NCBI GenBank assembly: GCA_000701725.1
Contig: JNJQ01000006.1
Span: forward strand, 62,001-126,000
Reading direction: 5' to 3'
Length of the DNA stretch: 64,000 nt
From: Erysipelotrichaceae bacterium NK3D112
GTDB lineage: Bacteria; Bacillota_I; Bacilli_A; Erysipelotrichales; Erysipelotrichaceae
Shown here: positions 54,069 to 63,960 of the stretch, one piece after another
Layout: every line of letters starts with the position of its first letter
Numbering within the stretch: position 1 is the first letter of the stretch
Translations under genes and position numbers: made by a program
Notes under the pieces: model-generated
The model's input: the letters and a program-made list of their open reading frames with translations, nothing else
What the model was told of the DNA's origin: nothing
Database searches by the model: none

Positions 54069-54093
54069 AACCGGTGAGCGTCACCGGTTTTTG
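54069..54093 (+). terminator. Terminator of the L,D-transpeptidase gene
   Basis: AACCGGTGA (54069-54077) with TCACCGGTT (54081-54089), then TTT. Confidence 0.85.
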
Positions 54094-54097
54094 CATG

Positions 54098-54128
54098 AAA
54101 AAACAGGAAGCTTATTCCGCTTCCTGTT
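54098..54128 (-). terminator. Terminator of the zinc-ribbon gene
   Basis: AACAGGAAGC (54102-54111) with GCTTCCTGTT (54119-54128), six T on the minus strand. The stop codon (54112-54114) is in the loop. Confidence 0.85.
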
Positions 54129-55014
54129 CACCGATCCACTGCAGCTGATATTCGCCGGTGCACTCGAGCACACCGCCGTCGCGTAAATCAATGTGTTCCT
54201 CGTTTTCGTAGTAATCCTTGATCCTGCCCATCGGGTCCTTGATATGAAGTCCGGCATCCTTGATCGCCTTGACTTTGTAAATACCCGGACGCAGGCTCTT
54301 GGGAATGTCATAGACACCCGGGGTGATTCTGACCTGGTTGTCATTGGTGATATAAATCAGATGCTTGTCCTTGTTGTGGCGGGCGGCGTTGACCTTCTGG
54401 TAGAAGCGCTCCCTCATAAAGAACAGATCCGCATTTTCAACCGAGTAGGTGAACGTCTTGGTCGGTGTCGCAACCACAACCTGGTCGGTTGAACCGGTGT
54501 TGCGCTTTGTATAGCCGAGTCTGTGGCAGTTGACGATATACGGTGAAAGGAAGTAGAGAGCGGCTTCAGTTTCATATAATTTGCCGGAAATCACTTCGCT
54601 TGGCTCACCTGCCGCCGCATCGCGGATGTTGTTGATGGAGCCTTTCATGACCGCCTGGATGGAGCGGACAGCCGGAGTATCCGGAATCATTGACTTGGCA
54701 ACCGTGTATGTCGCATCCACGACATTGATGCAGTGCTCGCCGGCATGCATGAGAATTGCCGGGAAGGGGTAGTGTTTTGCCAATGCTTCATTGGCATCGT
54801 TGTTTTCCAGATATGCGTCCATGATCATATCCTTCATATTCGGCTGGGCTGTGACCAGCGTCTGGAAAAGATCATATTTCAAAGGCAGATTGTATTTCTG
54901 GACAATCCGCTTGCAGTCTTTGCATATATGGTGCCCGTCAGGCAGTGTTTCCAGGCGCTTGAACATGCCGCGTCCTTCGCCAAGACAGAAATCGCATACT
55001 TTTTTCTTAGCCAT
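54112..55014 (-). CDS. Zinc-ribbon protein of unknown function
   Basis: The protein has 300 residues. GAGGAGG lies about 6 nt before the ATG. The N-terminus has a four-Cys zinc ribbon, C-D-F-C (about 7-10) and C-K-D-C (about 34-37), as in DUF4428-like proteins. The rest is a soluble mixed alpha/beta protein: a helical region near 45-130, a GSTDQVVVATPTKTFTYS segment near 175-195 that may be a PH/DUF-type beta domain, and beta-rich end pieces with VRITPGVYDIP and GVLECTGEYQLQW. No membrane segment. I do not recognise a function. It is divergent from rpsL. Confidence 0.7.
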   Translation of the reverse strand: MAKKKVCDFCLGEGRGMFKRLETLPDGHHICKDCKRIVQKYNLPLKYDLFQTLVTAQPNMKDMIMDAYLENNDANEALAKHYPFPAILMHAGEHCINVVDATYTVAKSMIPDTPAVRSIQAVMKGSINNIRDAAAGEPSEVISGKLYETEAALYFLSPYIVNCHRLGYTKRNTGSTDQVVVATPTKTFTYSVENADLFFMRERFYQKVNAARHNKDKHLIYITNDNQVRITPGVYDIPKSLRPGIYKVKAIKDAGLHIKDPMGRIKDYYENEEHIDLRDGGVLECTGEYQLQWIGEQEAE

Positions 55015-55154
55015 AAGCACCTCCTCGTGTATCTATTATAGCGAACCAGTCAATCTAAGGGAAAGAAAAGATTCAATATGCACCTGTTGAAAGGCCTTTG
55101 CCATACGGTTGTATTTCCAATTAAAAAATGCTTTGAAAACACGTGAAAAACTGT

Positions 55155-55183
55155 TTGACATTGGTACTCTGTGCATTTATTAT
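55155..55183 (+). promoter_or_regulatory. Promoter of the str operon
   Basis: TTGACA (55155-55160), 17 bp, TATTAT (55178-55183). Confidence 0.8.
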
Positions 55184-55202
55184 GTATTAGCTTGACCAAA
55201 GA

Positions 55203-55256
55203 AGGCTTTGTAATGCTTGCAAAGCCTAAAAAAAGTCCAAGGTCCGGCACACTTGG
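55203..55256 (+). promoter_or_regulatory. Hairpins in the rpsL leader
   Basis: AGGCTTTG (55203-55210) pairs with CAAAGCCT (55220-55227); CCAAG (55237-55241) pairs with CTTGG (55252-55256). The first hairpin is followed by A, not T, so it is not a terminator. It could serve autoregulation. Confidence 0.5.
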
Positions 55257-55291
55257 TAATGTGTGCACAAAAGAGAAAGGAGATTACTCAA

Positions 55292-55705
55292 ATGCCTACA
55301 ATAAACCAGTTGGTACGCAAAGGCCGTACCGATAAAGTTTACAAGAGCAAGTCCCCTGCGTTAAACAGAGGCTTCAACTCACTTCGCAACCGTCCGACAA
55401 AGATCAGCAGCCCTCAGAAGAGAGGCGTCTGCACCCGTGTCGGCACCATGACTCCGAAAAAGCCGAACTCTGCTCTCCGTAAGTATGCCCGTGTACGTCT
55501 GTCCAACGGTATGGAAGTCACAGCATATATCCCGGGCGTCGGCCACAACCTTCAGGAACACTCTGTCGTTATGATCAGAGGCGGCCGTGTCAAGGACCTC
55601 CCTGGTGTACGTTATCACATCATCCGCGGTACACTCGACTGCGCAGGTGTTGCAAACCGTGGCCAGAGCCGTTCCCTCTACGGTGCAAAGAGACCCAAGA
55701 AGTAA
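55292..55705 (+). CDS. rpsL: 30S ribosomal protein S12
   Basis: The protein has 137 residues. It lines the decoding site of the 30S subunit. The ATG at 55292 follows AAAGGAG. Conserved blocks are [11 protein letters not shown] at the start, [17 protein letters not shown] and [13 protein letters not shown]. The lysines usually changed in streptomycin resistance are unchanged. It is the first gene of rpsL-rpsG-fusA-tuf with a long leader of about 100 nt. Confidence 0.98.
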   Translation: MPTINQLVRKGRTDKVYKSKSPALNRGFNSLRNRPTKISSPQKRGVCTRVGTMTPKKPNSALRKYARVRLSNGMEVTAYIPGVGHNLQEHSVVMIRGGRVKDLPGVRYHIIRGTLDCAGVANRGQSRSLYGAKRPKK

Positions 55706-55708
55706 TAG

Positions 55709-56194
<486 letters not shown>

Positions 56195-56239
56195 TTTCAA
56201 TCCGCATCAACTCATCTATATATAGGAAAGGAGCGATTT

Positions 56240-58312
56240 ATGCCTAGAGAGTTCCCTTTAGACAAGGTTCGTAATATCGGAATCATGGCTCATATCGATG
56301 CCGGCAAGACAACGACAACAGAGCGTATCCTTTATTACACAGGCAAGATATACAAGATCGGTGAAACACATGACGGTGCTTCACAGATGGACTGGATGGC
56401 ACAGGAACAGGAACGTGGTATCACGATCACTTCCGCTGCCACAACCTGTCATTGGAAAGATTGCCAGATCAACATTATCGACACCCCGGGCCACGTTGAC
56501 TTCACTGCTGAAGTTGAGCGTTCCCTCAGAGTTCTCGATGGAGCTGTTACTGTACTTGATTCCAAGGCAGGTGTCGAACCGCAGACAGAAACAGTCTGGA
56601 GACAGGCGACTGAATATAAAGTTCCCCGTATCGTATTCTCCAACAAGATGGATGCGACCGGTGCTGACTTCGATATGTCAGTAGCTTCCATCGGAAACAG
56701 ACTCGGTGCCAAGGCGGCTGCGATCCAGATGCCGATCGGCGCTGAACAGAGTTTCCGCGGAATCATCGACCTCGTCACCATGAAGCAGTACATGTACCAG
56801 AATGACCTCGGTACAGATATCAAGATCACAGACATTGATGAGCAGTATCTCGACAAGGCGACAGATATGCGTCAGACAATGCTGGAGATGATCGCTGACT
56901 ACGATGAAGAAGTCATGATGAAGGTTCTGGAAGGCGAGGAACCGACTGTTGAAGAAATCAAGAGAGCGATCAGAGCAGGCGTTCTGACCTCCGAATTCTT
57001 CCCGGTTATGTGCGGTTCCGCATATAAGAACAAGGGTGTTCAGCTGATGCTGGACGCGGTTGTCGAATACCTTCCGGCACCGACTGATGTGCCTTCCATC
57101 AAGGGCCACCTTGATGACGGCACGGAAGATGAGCGTCATCCTTCCGATGAAGAGCCCTTCGCAGCGCTTGCCTTCAAGGTTGCGACAGACCCGTTCGTCG
57201 GCAGACTGACATACTTCCGCGTATACTCCGGTATCGCAACAGCAGGAAGCTACATCCTCAACGCTTCCAAGAACAAGAGAGAAAGATTCGGCCGTCTGGT
57301 CCGCATGCATGCGAACCACCGTGCTGATGTCGATGAGGTCTACGCAGGCGATATCGCCGGTGCGGTAGGTCTCAAGAATACAACAACCGGTGATACACTC
57401 TGCGATGAGAATCATCCGATTATCCTTGAATCCATGGTATTCCCGGAACCGGTTATCCAGATGTCCGTTGAGCCCAAGACAAAGGCCGATGCCCAGAAGA
57501 TGGACAACGCCCTGGCAAAACTGGCAGAAGAAGACCCGACATTCCGTACATACACAGATGAAGAAACAGGCCAGACAATCATTGCCGGTGTCGGTGAGCT
57601 TCAGCTGGATATCATCATGGACCGTATGAAGAGAGAGTTCAAAGTCGAAGCCACAGCCGGTGCGCCTCAGGTTGCATACCGTGAGACAATCCGCAAGGAA
57701 GGCGAGGCAGAAGGACGCTTCATCCGTCAGTCCGGCGGTCACGGTCAGTATGGTGACGTATGGATCAGATTCATCCCGAACCCGGGCAAAGGCTTCGAGT
57801 TTGAGGATCAGACAATCGGCGGATCCGTTCCGAAGGAATTCATCAGACCGACACAGGCAGGTCTCGAAGAGGCTCTGAACAACGGTCTGGTAGCCGGATA
57901 TCCGGTTGTTGACATCAAGGCAATTCTGTTCGACGGAAGCTACCACGATGTAGACTCCAGCGAACAGGCTTACAAGATCGCTGCATCCCTCGCGCTCAAG
58001 GAAGCCGCAAAGGTCTGCGATCCCGCTATTCTCGAACCGATTATGGCTGTTGATATCACTGCTCCGTCTGAATACCTCGGTGCCGTCATGGGTGACGTTA
58101 CAAAGCGCCGCGGACAGATCCGTGATCAGGAAGAAACAGGCAACGCGATCAAGGTCAAGGCGTACATCCCGCTGGCATCCATGTTCGGTTATGTTACAGA
58201 CCTGCGTTCATTCACACAGGGCCGCGGAACATACATGATGACAATGGATCATTACGAGGAAGTACCTAAGAATATCGCGAAGGAAATTATTGAGAAAAAC
58301 GGCAGTAAGTAA
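56240..58312 (+). CDS. fusA: Elongation factor G
   Basis: The protein has 690 residues. This GTPase drives translocation on the ribosome. G motifs: [13 protein letters not shown] (17-29), [20 protein letters not shown]. Five domains follow in normal order, ending before residue 690. AAAGGAG precedes the ATG. It is 45 bp after rpsG. A single canonical copy; the second fusA-like copy of some species is not seen here. Confidence 0.98.
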   Translation: MPREFPLDKVRNIGIMAHIDAGKTTTTERILYYTGKIYKIGETHDGASQMDWMAQEQERGITITSAATTCHWKDCQINIIDTPGHVDFTAEVERSLRVLDGAVTVLDSKAGVEPQTETVWRQATEYKVPRIVFSNKMDATGADFDMSVASIGNRLGAKAAAIQMPIGAEQSFRGIIDLVTMKQYMYQNDLGTDIKITDIDEQYLDKATDMRQTMLEMIADYDEEVMMKVLEGEEPTVEEIKRAIRAGVLTSEFFPVMCGSAYKNKGVQLMLDAVVEYLPAPTDVPSIKGHLDDGTEDERHPSDEEPFAALAFKVATDPFVGRLTYFRVYSGIATAGSYILNASKNKRERFGRLVRMHANHRADVDEVYAGDIAGAVGLKNTTTGDTLCDENHPIILESMVFPEPVIQMSVEPKTKADAQKMDNALAKLAEEDPTFRTYTDEETGQTIIAGVGELQLDIIMDRMKREFKVEATAGAPQVAYRETIRKEGEAEGRFIRQSGGHGQYGDVWIRFIPNPGKGFEFEDQTIGGSVPKEFIRPTQAGLEEALNNGLVAGYPVVDIKAILFDGSYHDVDSSEQAYKIAASLALKEAAKVCDPAILEPIMAVDITAPSEYLGAVMGDVTKRRGQIRDQEETGNAIKVKAYIPLASMFGYVTDLRSFTQGRGTYMMTMDHYEEVPKNIAKEIIEKNGSK

Positions 58313-58380
58313 TTATTGCATAAAGGTATCAAGTCCGCTAAAATTAATGCAGACTGAATAAATCAGGAGGAAAACTAAAA

Positions 58381-59574
58381 ATGGCAAAGGAAAAATTTGA
58401 CCGATCACTCGAACATGTCAATATTGGCACAATCGGTCACGTAGACCACGGCAAAACAACTCTGACAGCAGCGATCACAAAGTATCTTGCTGAGCATCCT
58501 GAAGCAGGTAAGGCTGTTTTCGAAGCTTATGACAAGATCGACGGCGCTCCTGAAGAGAAGGCTCGTGGTATCACAATCAACACTGCACACGTTGAATACC
58601 AGACTCTGACAAGACACTACGCACACGTAGACTGCCCAGGCCACGCTGACTACATCAAGAACATGATCACCGGTGCTGCTCAGATGGACGGCGCAATCCT
58701 CGTTGTTGCTGCATCCGACGGACCGATGCCCCAGACACGTGAGCACATCCTGCTCGCTCGTCAGGTCGGCGTTCCCAAGATGGTTGTATATCTGAACAAG
58801 TGCGACCAGGTTGACGACGATGAGCTGATCGACCTCGTTGAAATGGAAGTCCGCGAACTGCTCGACTCCTATGATTTCGACGGCGACAACACACCGATCA
58901 TCCGCGGTTCCGCATACGGCGCTCTGAACGGAGATCCGAAGTGGACTCCTTCCATCAAGGAACTCCTCGACGCTGTTGACACGTGGATCCCGACTCCTCC
59001 GCATGAATTCGACAAGCCGTTCCTGATGGCTGTTGAAGACGTCTTCACAATCACAGGTCGTGGTACTGTTGCTACTGGCCGTGTTGAGCGTGGCAGACTG
59101 AACCTCAACGACCAGGTTGAAATCGTTGGTCTCAGAGAGACACGTTCCACAGTCGTTACAGGTATCGAAATGTTCCGTAAGATGCTTGAATTCGCTCAGG
59201 CTGGCGACAACATCGGTGCTCTGCTCCGTGGTGTCAACCGTGACGAAATCGAGCGTGGACAGGTTCTCGCTAAGCCGGGTTCCGTTACTCCGCACACAAA
59301 GTTCGTTGCTCAGGTTTACGTTCTGAAGAAGGATGAAGGCGGACGTCACACACCGTTCGTTTCCAACTACCGTCCTCAGTTCTACTTCCGTACAACTGAC
59401 GTTACAGGCATCATCACTCTTCCGGAAGGAACAGAAATGTGCATGCCTGGTGACAACGTTGAAATGCACGTTGAACTGCTGAAGCCGATCGCTGTTGAAC
59501 AGGGAACACGTTTCTCCATTCGTGAAGGCGGCCGTACAGTAGGTTCCGGTAACGTTATCAAGATCGTTGAGTAA
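58381..59574 (+). CDS. tuf: Elongation factor Tu
   Basis: The protein has 397 residues. It brings aminoacyl-tRNA to the ribosome. G motifs: [38 protein letters not shown] precedes the ATG, 68 bp after fusA. Codon use is strongly biased to ACA/ACT, GCT/GCA and GTT, matching gapA and differing from most neighbours. It ends the str operon, followed by a terminator; rpsJ does not follow. Confidence 0.99.
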   Translation: MAKEKFDRSLEHVNIGTIGHVDHGKTTLTAAITKYLAEHPEAGKAVFEAYDKIDGAPEEKARGITINTAHVEYQTLTRHYAHVDCPGHADYIKNMITGAAQMDGAILVVAASDGPMPQTREHILLARQVGVPKMVVYLNKCDQVDDDELIDLVEMEVRELLDSYDFDGDNTPIIRGSAYGALNGDPKWTPSIKELLDAVDTWIPTPPHEFDKPFLMAVEDVFTITGRGTVATGRVERGRLNLNDQVEIVGLRETRSTVVTGIEMFRKMLEFAQAGDNIGALLRGVNRDEIERGQVLAKPGSVTPHTKFVAQVYVLKKDEGGRHTPFVSNYRPQFYFRTTDVTGIITLPEGTEMCMPGDNVEMHVELLKPIAVEQGTRFSIREGGRTVGSGNVIKIVE

Positions 59575-59602
59575 TTTCAACAAACTGAATTGAATTGATT
59601 AA

Positions 59603-59646
59603 GAAAAGATCTGCTGATCCCCATTCGGAAAAGCGGATCTTTTTTC
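59603..59646 (+). terminator. Terminator of the str operon
   Basis: A stem AAAAGATC-T-GCT with AGC-G-GATCTTTT around a long loop, then a T-tract. Confidence 0.8.
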
Positions 59647-59648
59647 TT

Positions 59649-59657
59649 TGCTATAAT
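59649..59657 (+). promoter_or_regulatory. Extended -10 promoter of the DUF4139 gene
   Basis: TGcTATAAT lies 26 nt before the ATG, with a GAAAGGCGG ribosome site between. Confidence 0.6.
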
Positions 59658-59682
59658 GGTTTTGAGAAAGGCGGTAAATATC

Positions 59683-61191
59683 ATGAACATTGAAACAGTA
59701 TTGAAGGAAGCTTTCATATACCGCAGCGGATGCACCGTCACAAGAAAGGGAACGGTTCATCTTGTGCCCGGTGAAAACCATGTGCGCATCGCGGGAATGA
59801 CCTCCTCAGCCTATACCGACACCATGCAGCTGAGAATCGATCCCTCTGTCAGGGCTTATGCGATTCATATCATCCAGAAGGATGAGGATGACAAAGAGGC
59901 AGCTCATATCGCAGACGAAATCAATGAGAAAAAAGAGCTGATCGCGGTTCTGAAGGAACAGGCGGAAATGTGGAAAGCCGGTGCTGAATTCGCGAAGTCC
60001 GCGAACGCATCGCTTTCGGATGTTGAGAGTTATATCAATTCTTATCCGCAGCGTGTGAAGGAAATCCACGCCGAAATCCGAGGGATCGAGAAAGAGATCA
60101 GAAAACTGAACAGACTGCTGAACAAGGCTTCCGACCGTGACGCGCGTCCCTTGATCAGCGCGGTCCTCAAAGCGCAGCAGGAAAAGGACTACCCGTTTGA
60201 ACTGGTTTATCAGGAAACATCCGCATTCTGGAACACGCAGTATGAAATCGATGCGGACACAAATGAAAACACCCTGGATGTCAGGGTCAGGGCGGAAGTC
60301 AGACAGAACACCGGTGAGGACTGGAATCAGGTGAAGCTCGCACTGCGTACCGGTCATCCGGTCAATTCCGCAAGTCTTCCCGTTCTTGATCCGGTATATC
60401 TGGATTTCAGACCGCCTGTGCATAAGCCGATCTATGGAGGCGCAATGCCCATGATGGCATCCATGAAAGCGGCAGCCAATACCGCGATGGAAGAAATGAT
60501 GATGGAGGACAGCGCAACCGCTGACACGGCACAGTTTGCCAGGATTGAAATGGACGAGGCGGAAGTCTCATCCGGCGATACAATGACTGAATATGTTCCC
60601 GCATCCCTTTATGACATCGCTTCCGGTGATGACGGTCTCACGATCGATCTGCAGTCATTCACCCTGAAAGCGGACTTTGTGACCAAAGCCGTGCCGAAAA
60701 AGGATATCCGCGCATATCTGCTCGCTGAAATCAAAACTTCCGATCTGCCGGCTGCCATCCATGGAAATGCGGCTGTTTATCTCGACGGCACCTATACCGG
60801 CACTTCCATCATTGCGCCGGATTACGGCAAAGAGACTTATGCCGTTGCCCTGGGCCTGCAGGAAGCCATTTCCCTGAGCCGCAAGGAAATCAAGAAAAAG
60901 TCTTCGGAGGCATTTATCCGCAACTCGCAGTCCGCAGTCTATGAGTGTGAAATCTGTGTATCCAACAACAGGGATGTTCCGGTGACGCTGAGCGTTAGTG
61001 ATCAGATTCCGGTTGCGTCTGATGCGGCAATCAGCGTTGAAGTGATTAGCGATGATCATGCCGTCCGCAAAGAAAAGACGGGTATGCTGGAATGGAAGCT
61101 TGAGCTGCAGCCCCAGCAGACAAAAACACTCCGCACCGAGTACAGAGTCACCTGGCCAAAGGATAAGCCGCTTCATCAGTCAACATACTGA
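59683..61191 (+). CDS. DUF4139 (MuiA-like) protein
   Basis: The protein has 502 residues. GAAAGGCGG precedes the ATG at 59683. An N-terminal DUF4140-like domain (IYRSGCTVTRKGTVHLVPG) is followed by a coiled coil (about 75-150) and a DUF4139 domain (from about 165) with EVRQNTGEDWNQVKLALRTG, ending with KTLRTEYRVTWP. The family is called mucoidy inhibitor-like from one bacterial study, but its function is unknown. A Met/Ala-rich stretch near 258-285 is likely a linker. No signal peptide is visible, so it should be in the cytoplasm, though many relatives are secreted. Confidence 0.8.
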   Translation: MNIETVLKEAFIYRSGCTVTRKGTVHLVPGENHVRIAGMTSSAYTDTMQLRIDPSVRAYAIHIIQKDEDDKEAAHIADEINEKKELIAVLKEQAEMWKAGAEFAKSANASLSDVESYINSYPQRVKEIHAEIRGIEKEIRKLNRLLNKASDRDARPLISAVLKAQQEKDYPFELVYQETSAFWNTQYEIDADTNENTLDVRVRAEVRQNTGEDWNQVKLALRTGHPVNSASLPVLDPVYLDFRPPVHKPIYGGAMPMMASMKAAANTAMEEMMMEDSATADTAQFARIEMDEAEVSSGDTMTEYVPASLYDIASGDDGLTIDLQSFTLKADFVTKAVPKKDIRAYLLAEIKTSDLPAAIHGNAAVYLDGTYTGTSIIAPDYGKETYAVALGLQEAISLSRKEIKKKSSEAFIRNSQSAVYECEICVSNNRDVPVTLSVSDQIPVASDAAISVEVISDDHAVRKEKTGMLEWKLELQPQQTKTLRTEYRVTWPKDKPLHQSTY

Positions 61192-61199
61192 ACCATACG

Positions 61200-61233
61200 G
61201 AAACAGCTGAAATTTGAGGCTGTTTCTTTTTTT
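61200..61233 (+). terminator. Terminator after the DUF4139 gene
   Basis: GAAACAGC (61200-61207) with GCTGTTTC (61219-61226), then seven T. Confidence 0.88.
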
Positions 61234-61249
61234 GACGGCTTTGCGGGAG

Positions 61250-61255
61250 TACAAT
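61250..61255 (+). promoter_or_regulatory. -10 of the DUF1887 gene, leaderless arrangement
   Basis: TACAAT is followed by CTAATC and then ATG 61262, with no Shine-Dalgarno. TTGACG at 61232 is only 12 bp upstream, too close for a normal -35. Confidence 0.45.
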
Positions 61256-61261
61256 CTAATC

Positions 61262-62371
61262 ATGAGAACACTGGTGGAACTATATGATGCCGAACAGATG
61301 CTGAATCTGATAGCGGCAACGCAGCTGGAATGTGATCTGGTTGTCTTTCTGTATACGGCGGATCAGAAACATCTGATCCATAACGAAGTGATCGAAAATC
61401 TGATCACGGCGCCGACCGAATACATGGAATACTCCCCGGCCAGTCTTGAATCACTTCTGGATCAGATTGAAGGGGATGAAATCTTCATTGATGTGCATGG
61501 CGGCGATGATCTGGCCATTTCGATTGTTTCCGCGGCAGCGGAGAGAAACGGATACTATATCTGCTACTCAGGCATGTCAACCGATCAGTTCTATATTCTT
61601 CATGACGGCACAACCTCCATGCAGAAACTGAAGGTGCCAAGACTGAGCGTAAGACAGATTGTCGAGCTCTATGGCGGCAAGGTGCGCAATCTGCCCGAAT
61701 CATACTTTGACGATTACGGACGCAAGGCGGCAGAGGAATGTCTGGCTGAGCATCGCAGATCAGCGAAAAGATGGACCGCTTTTGCAAAAGCAATTGCTTC
61801 GGCAGGCAGCAGCCAGAAAGAAAACACCGTCTGGCGCACAGACACGAAGTTTTACCATGATTATGAGAACATCCTGGAAAACCTTCCCCATGTCTTTGAC
61901 TTCTGCGGAATCAGGGACGGCAGGTGCGAACTGGTTTTCCATGACCGGGCATATCAGCTTCTGGTCACGGATATCGGGGTGCCTTTTGAATATGAAACCT
62001 ACTACCAGATGGTTGATTCCAAAGCTTTTGACGATGTGGATCTGCGGGTCAATATCGACTGGAACGGCGGTGACTTTGTCAGCGGTGATCCCAACAGTGA
62101 GCTCGATGTCGTTGCCAGTCTCAAAGGCAGACTGATCTCCATTTCCTGCAAAGCCGGAAAGTATGATCAGCAGGCCATTTATGAGGTCAAGGCAAACGCG
62201 GACAAATTCGGCGGCATCACATCTGTTCCGGTTCTGTGCGCGGATATTGATATGGAACGGCCGGAATATGTGGAAAAGGCCAATGAGCTCAATGTGCTTC
62301 TGATTGAGCATAAGGAAATGAAAAAGAAGAAAGCGGCGCAGATGATTCTGAAATGGATGGAGACCCATTGA
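61262..62371 (+). CDS. DUF1887/Card1-like CARF-nuclease family protein without CRISPR
   Basis: The protein has 369 residues, the usual length for DUF1887/Card1. The N-terminal Rossmann-like half corresponds to a CARF domain; where many relatives have a TGGTK loop this one has HGGDD (79-83). A linker and helical part precede a PD-(D/E)XK nuclease-like domain with SELDVVASL (E280, D282) and ISCKAG (K297); the position of the usual Glu in ExK is Ser295. Card1 is activated by cyclic oligoadenylate made by type III CRISPR systems, but no cas gene or array is in this window. It starts exactly 6 nt after a -10 box without a ribosome site. It is cotranscribed with gtrA and a peptidase gene. The altered loop leaves ligand binding uncertain. 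Confidence 0.78.
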   Translation: MRTLVELYDAEQMLNLIAATQLECDLVVFLYTADQKHLIHNEVIENLITAPTEYMEYSPASLESLLDQIEGDEIFIDVHGGDDLAISIVSAAAERNGYYICYSGMSTDQFYILHDGTTSMQKLKVPRLSVRQIVELYGGKVRNLPESYFDDYGRKAAEECLAEHRRSAKRWTAFAKAIASAGSSQKENTVWRTDTKFYHDYENILENLPHVFDFCGIRDGRCELVFHDRAYQLLVTDIGVPFEYETYYQMVDSKAFDDVDLRVNIDWNGGDFVSGDPNSELDVVASLKGRLISISCKAGKYDQQAIYEVKANADKFGGITSVPVLCADIDMERPEYVEKANELNVLLIEHKEMKKKKAAQMILKWMETH

Positions 62372-62775
62372 TGAAGCAGCTTCTGACGCGTTATAAAAGT
62401 GTTATTCTCTACATTGTTTTCGGCGTGCTGACCACCGCCGTCAACATCATCGCCTACTGGCTGCTGACAAGGATGTTTCACTGCCCGGTCAATGTGTCCA
62501 CCGTTATTGCCTGGGTGCTGTCGGTGCTGTTTGCCTATGTCACAAACAGGACATGGGTGTTTGAAAGCAGGGCGGAAAAGCCAAATGATGTGATCCGTGA
62601 GATCATCTCATTTTTCGCCGCAAGACTTTCCACCGGCGCTCTGGACTGGCTGATCATGTTCATCTTTGTCACAAAACTCGCTATGCCGGATATGGTGATC
62701 AAGATCGCTTCCAATGTGATTGTGATCATCCTGAATTATATATTGAGCAGATTTCTGGTCTTCAGAAAGGGGTAA
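62371..62775 (+). CDS. GtrA family membrane protein
   Basis: The protein has 134 residues. Four membrane segments in the GtrA order: VILYIVFGVLTTAVNIIAYWLL, VIAWVLSVLFAYVTNRTWVF, IISFFAARLSTGALDWLIMF, and a last one with NYILSRFLVF. GtrA proteins flip or transfer lipid-linked sugars in O-antigen or teichoic acid modification. The start overlaps the stop of the nuclease gene (TGATG), so the two are coupled. No glycosyltransferase partner is in the window. Confidence 0.9.
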   Translation: MKQLLTRYKSVILYIVFGVLTTAVNIIAYWLLTRMFHCPVNVSTVIAWVLSVLFAYVTNRTWVFESRAEKPNDVIREIISFFAARLSTGALDWLIMFIFVTKLAMPDMVIKIASNVIVIILNYILSRFLVFRKG

Positions 62776-62777
62776 AC

Positions 62778-63851
62778 ATGCTGAAAAGAGAACGTATGGA
62801 AAGAATCATGAGAGCGGCGCATCAGAACCAGCTTCTGGTCACCGATCCCTGTGCTGTGTTTTATCTGATCGGAGAGTGGATTTATCCGGGTGAAAGATTC
62901 CTCGGTCTGCTTCTGAGAAAGGAAGAAAAACCGGTGCTGATCATCAATTCGCTGTTCCATGCGGAAGAGGATGATCAGATTGAAACTGTATATTACAGCG
63001 ATACGGATGATATCACCGCATTGCTCGCCCGTTATGTGAAAAATGATGAAATCCTCGGCGTGGACAAGATACTTCCCGCCCGTTTCCTGATTCCGATGAT
63101 GGAAAGAAAGATTGCCTCGGGATTTGAGCTGGGATCGGAAGCGGTTGACTTCACCAGAGCCGTGAAGGATGAGGAGGAAATCGCCCTGATGCGAAAGTCT
63201 TCCGACATCAATGACCGCGCGATGGCACTGTTCAAACGGCTGATCCATGATGGCGTCACGGAGAGAGAAGTGGCGGCGCAGACCATGGAGATCTACCGCT
63301 CGCTCGGCGCTGAAGGCTTCTCTTTTGAACCGATCGTCGCGTTCGGAAAAAACGCGGCGGATCCTCATCATATGCCCGATGACACAGTCATTCAGGAAGG
63401 CGATGCCGTTCTGTTTGATGTGGGCTGCAGATATCACGGCTATTGTTCTGATATGACCAGAACCTTCTTCTATAAGAAAGGCCCTACTCCGGAAGCGGAG
63501 CGGATCTACAATCTGGTCAGAAGCGCCAATGAGGAAGCGGAAAAGATGCTCAAACCGGGCATTCCGTTCTGTGACGTAGATAAAAAGGCAAGAGACATCA
63601 TTACAGAGGGCGGCTATGGGGAATACTTTACCCACCGTCTGGGCCATTTCATCGGCGTGGAAGATCACGAATACGGCGATGTCAGCCAGGCCAACACAAG
63701 ACTGAGCGAAGCCGGAAACATCCATTCCATCGAGCCGGGCATTTATTTCCCGGAAATACTCGGGTGCAGAATCGAGGATCTGGTTCTCATAACAGAAGAC
63801 GGATATGAGGTATTGAACCGCTATCCGCATGATATTGAGATCATCGGTTAA
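62778..63851 (+). CDS. M24 family Xaa-Pro peptidase
   Basis: The protein has 357 residues. An N-terminal creatinase-like domain (1-125) is followed by the pita-bread metallopeptidase domain. Metal ligands are seen in VLFDVGCRYHGYCSDMTRTF (two Asp), THRLGHFIG (His), SIEPGIYF (Glu) and RIEDLV (Glu). It removes N-terminal residues next to proline or cleaves Xaa-Pro dipeptides. AAAGGGG is just upstream, 2 bp after gtrA. It is the last gene of the nuclease-gtrA operon. Confidence 0.93.
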   Translation: MLKRERMERIMRAAHQNQLLVTDPCAVFYLIGEWIYPGERFLGLLLRKEEKPVLIINSLFHAEEDDQIETVYYSDTDDITALLARYVKNDEILGVDKILPARFLIPMMERKIASGFELGSEAVDFTRAVKDEEEIALMRKSSDINDRAMALFKRLIHDGVTEREVAAQTMEIYRSLGAEGFSFEPIVAFGKNAADPHHMPDDTVIQEGDAVLFDVGCRYHGYCSDMTRTFFYKKGPTPEAERIYNLVRSANEEAEKMLKPGIPFCDVDKKARDIITEGGYGEYFTHRLGHFIGVEDHEYGDVSQANTRLSEAGNIHSIEPGIYFPEILGCRIEDLVLITEDGYEVLNRYPHDIEIIG

Positions 63852-63860
63852 AAAACCCAT

Positions 63861-63889
63861 TGACATCCGTGCAAAAGACAATTAATATT
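63861..63889 (+). promoter_or_regulatory. Strong promoter before the L10 leader
   Basis: TTGACA (63861-63866), 17 bp, TAATAT (63884-63889). Confidence 0.85.
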
Positions 63890-63907
63890 TCATATGTTGT
63901 TATCAAA

Positions 63908-63960
63908 TACCATAGACAGTAACGGCGGAAGCTTAATCAGGTTACCGAGGTAGGAGAAAG
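63908..63960 (+). promoter_or_regulatory. Ribosomal protein L10 leader (rplJL attenuator)
   Basis: Outer helix TACC (63908-63911) with GGTA (63949-63952), the conserved ATAGACAG kink-turn side, inner helix GTAAC (63919-63923) with GTTAC (63941-63945), and CCGAGG. This is the typical L10 leader that lets the L10(L12)4 complex repress rplJL. The rplJ gene itself must lie beyond the right edge; the last bases may begin a further hairpin. Confidence 0.85.

Noticed and set aside
55203-55227. Terminator in the rpsL leader
   Set aside because: The hairpin is followed by A residues rather than T, so it is not a plus-strand terminator.
56678-57946. Open frame of 422 codons on the minus strand opposite fusA
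   Set aside because: It is a mirror of the strong codon bias in fusA, has no ribosome site and shows no protein family.
58405-59583. Open frame of 392 codons on the minus strand opposite tuf
   Set aside because: Shadow of the biased tuf reading frame; no start signal and no recognisable domain.
61262-62371. CRISPR-Cas locus around the DUF1887 gene
   Set aside because: No repeat-spacer array and no cas gene is present in the window.
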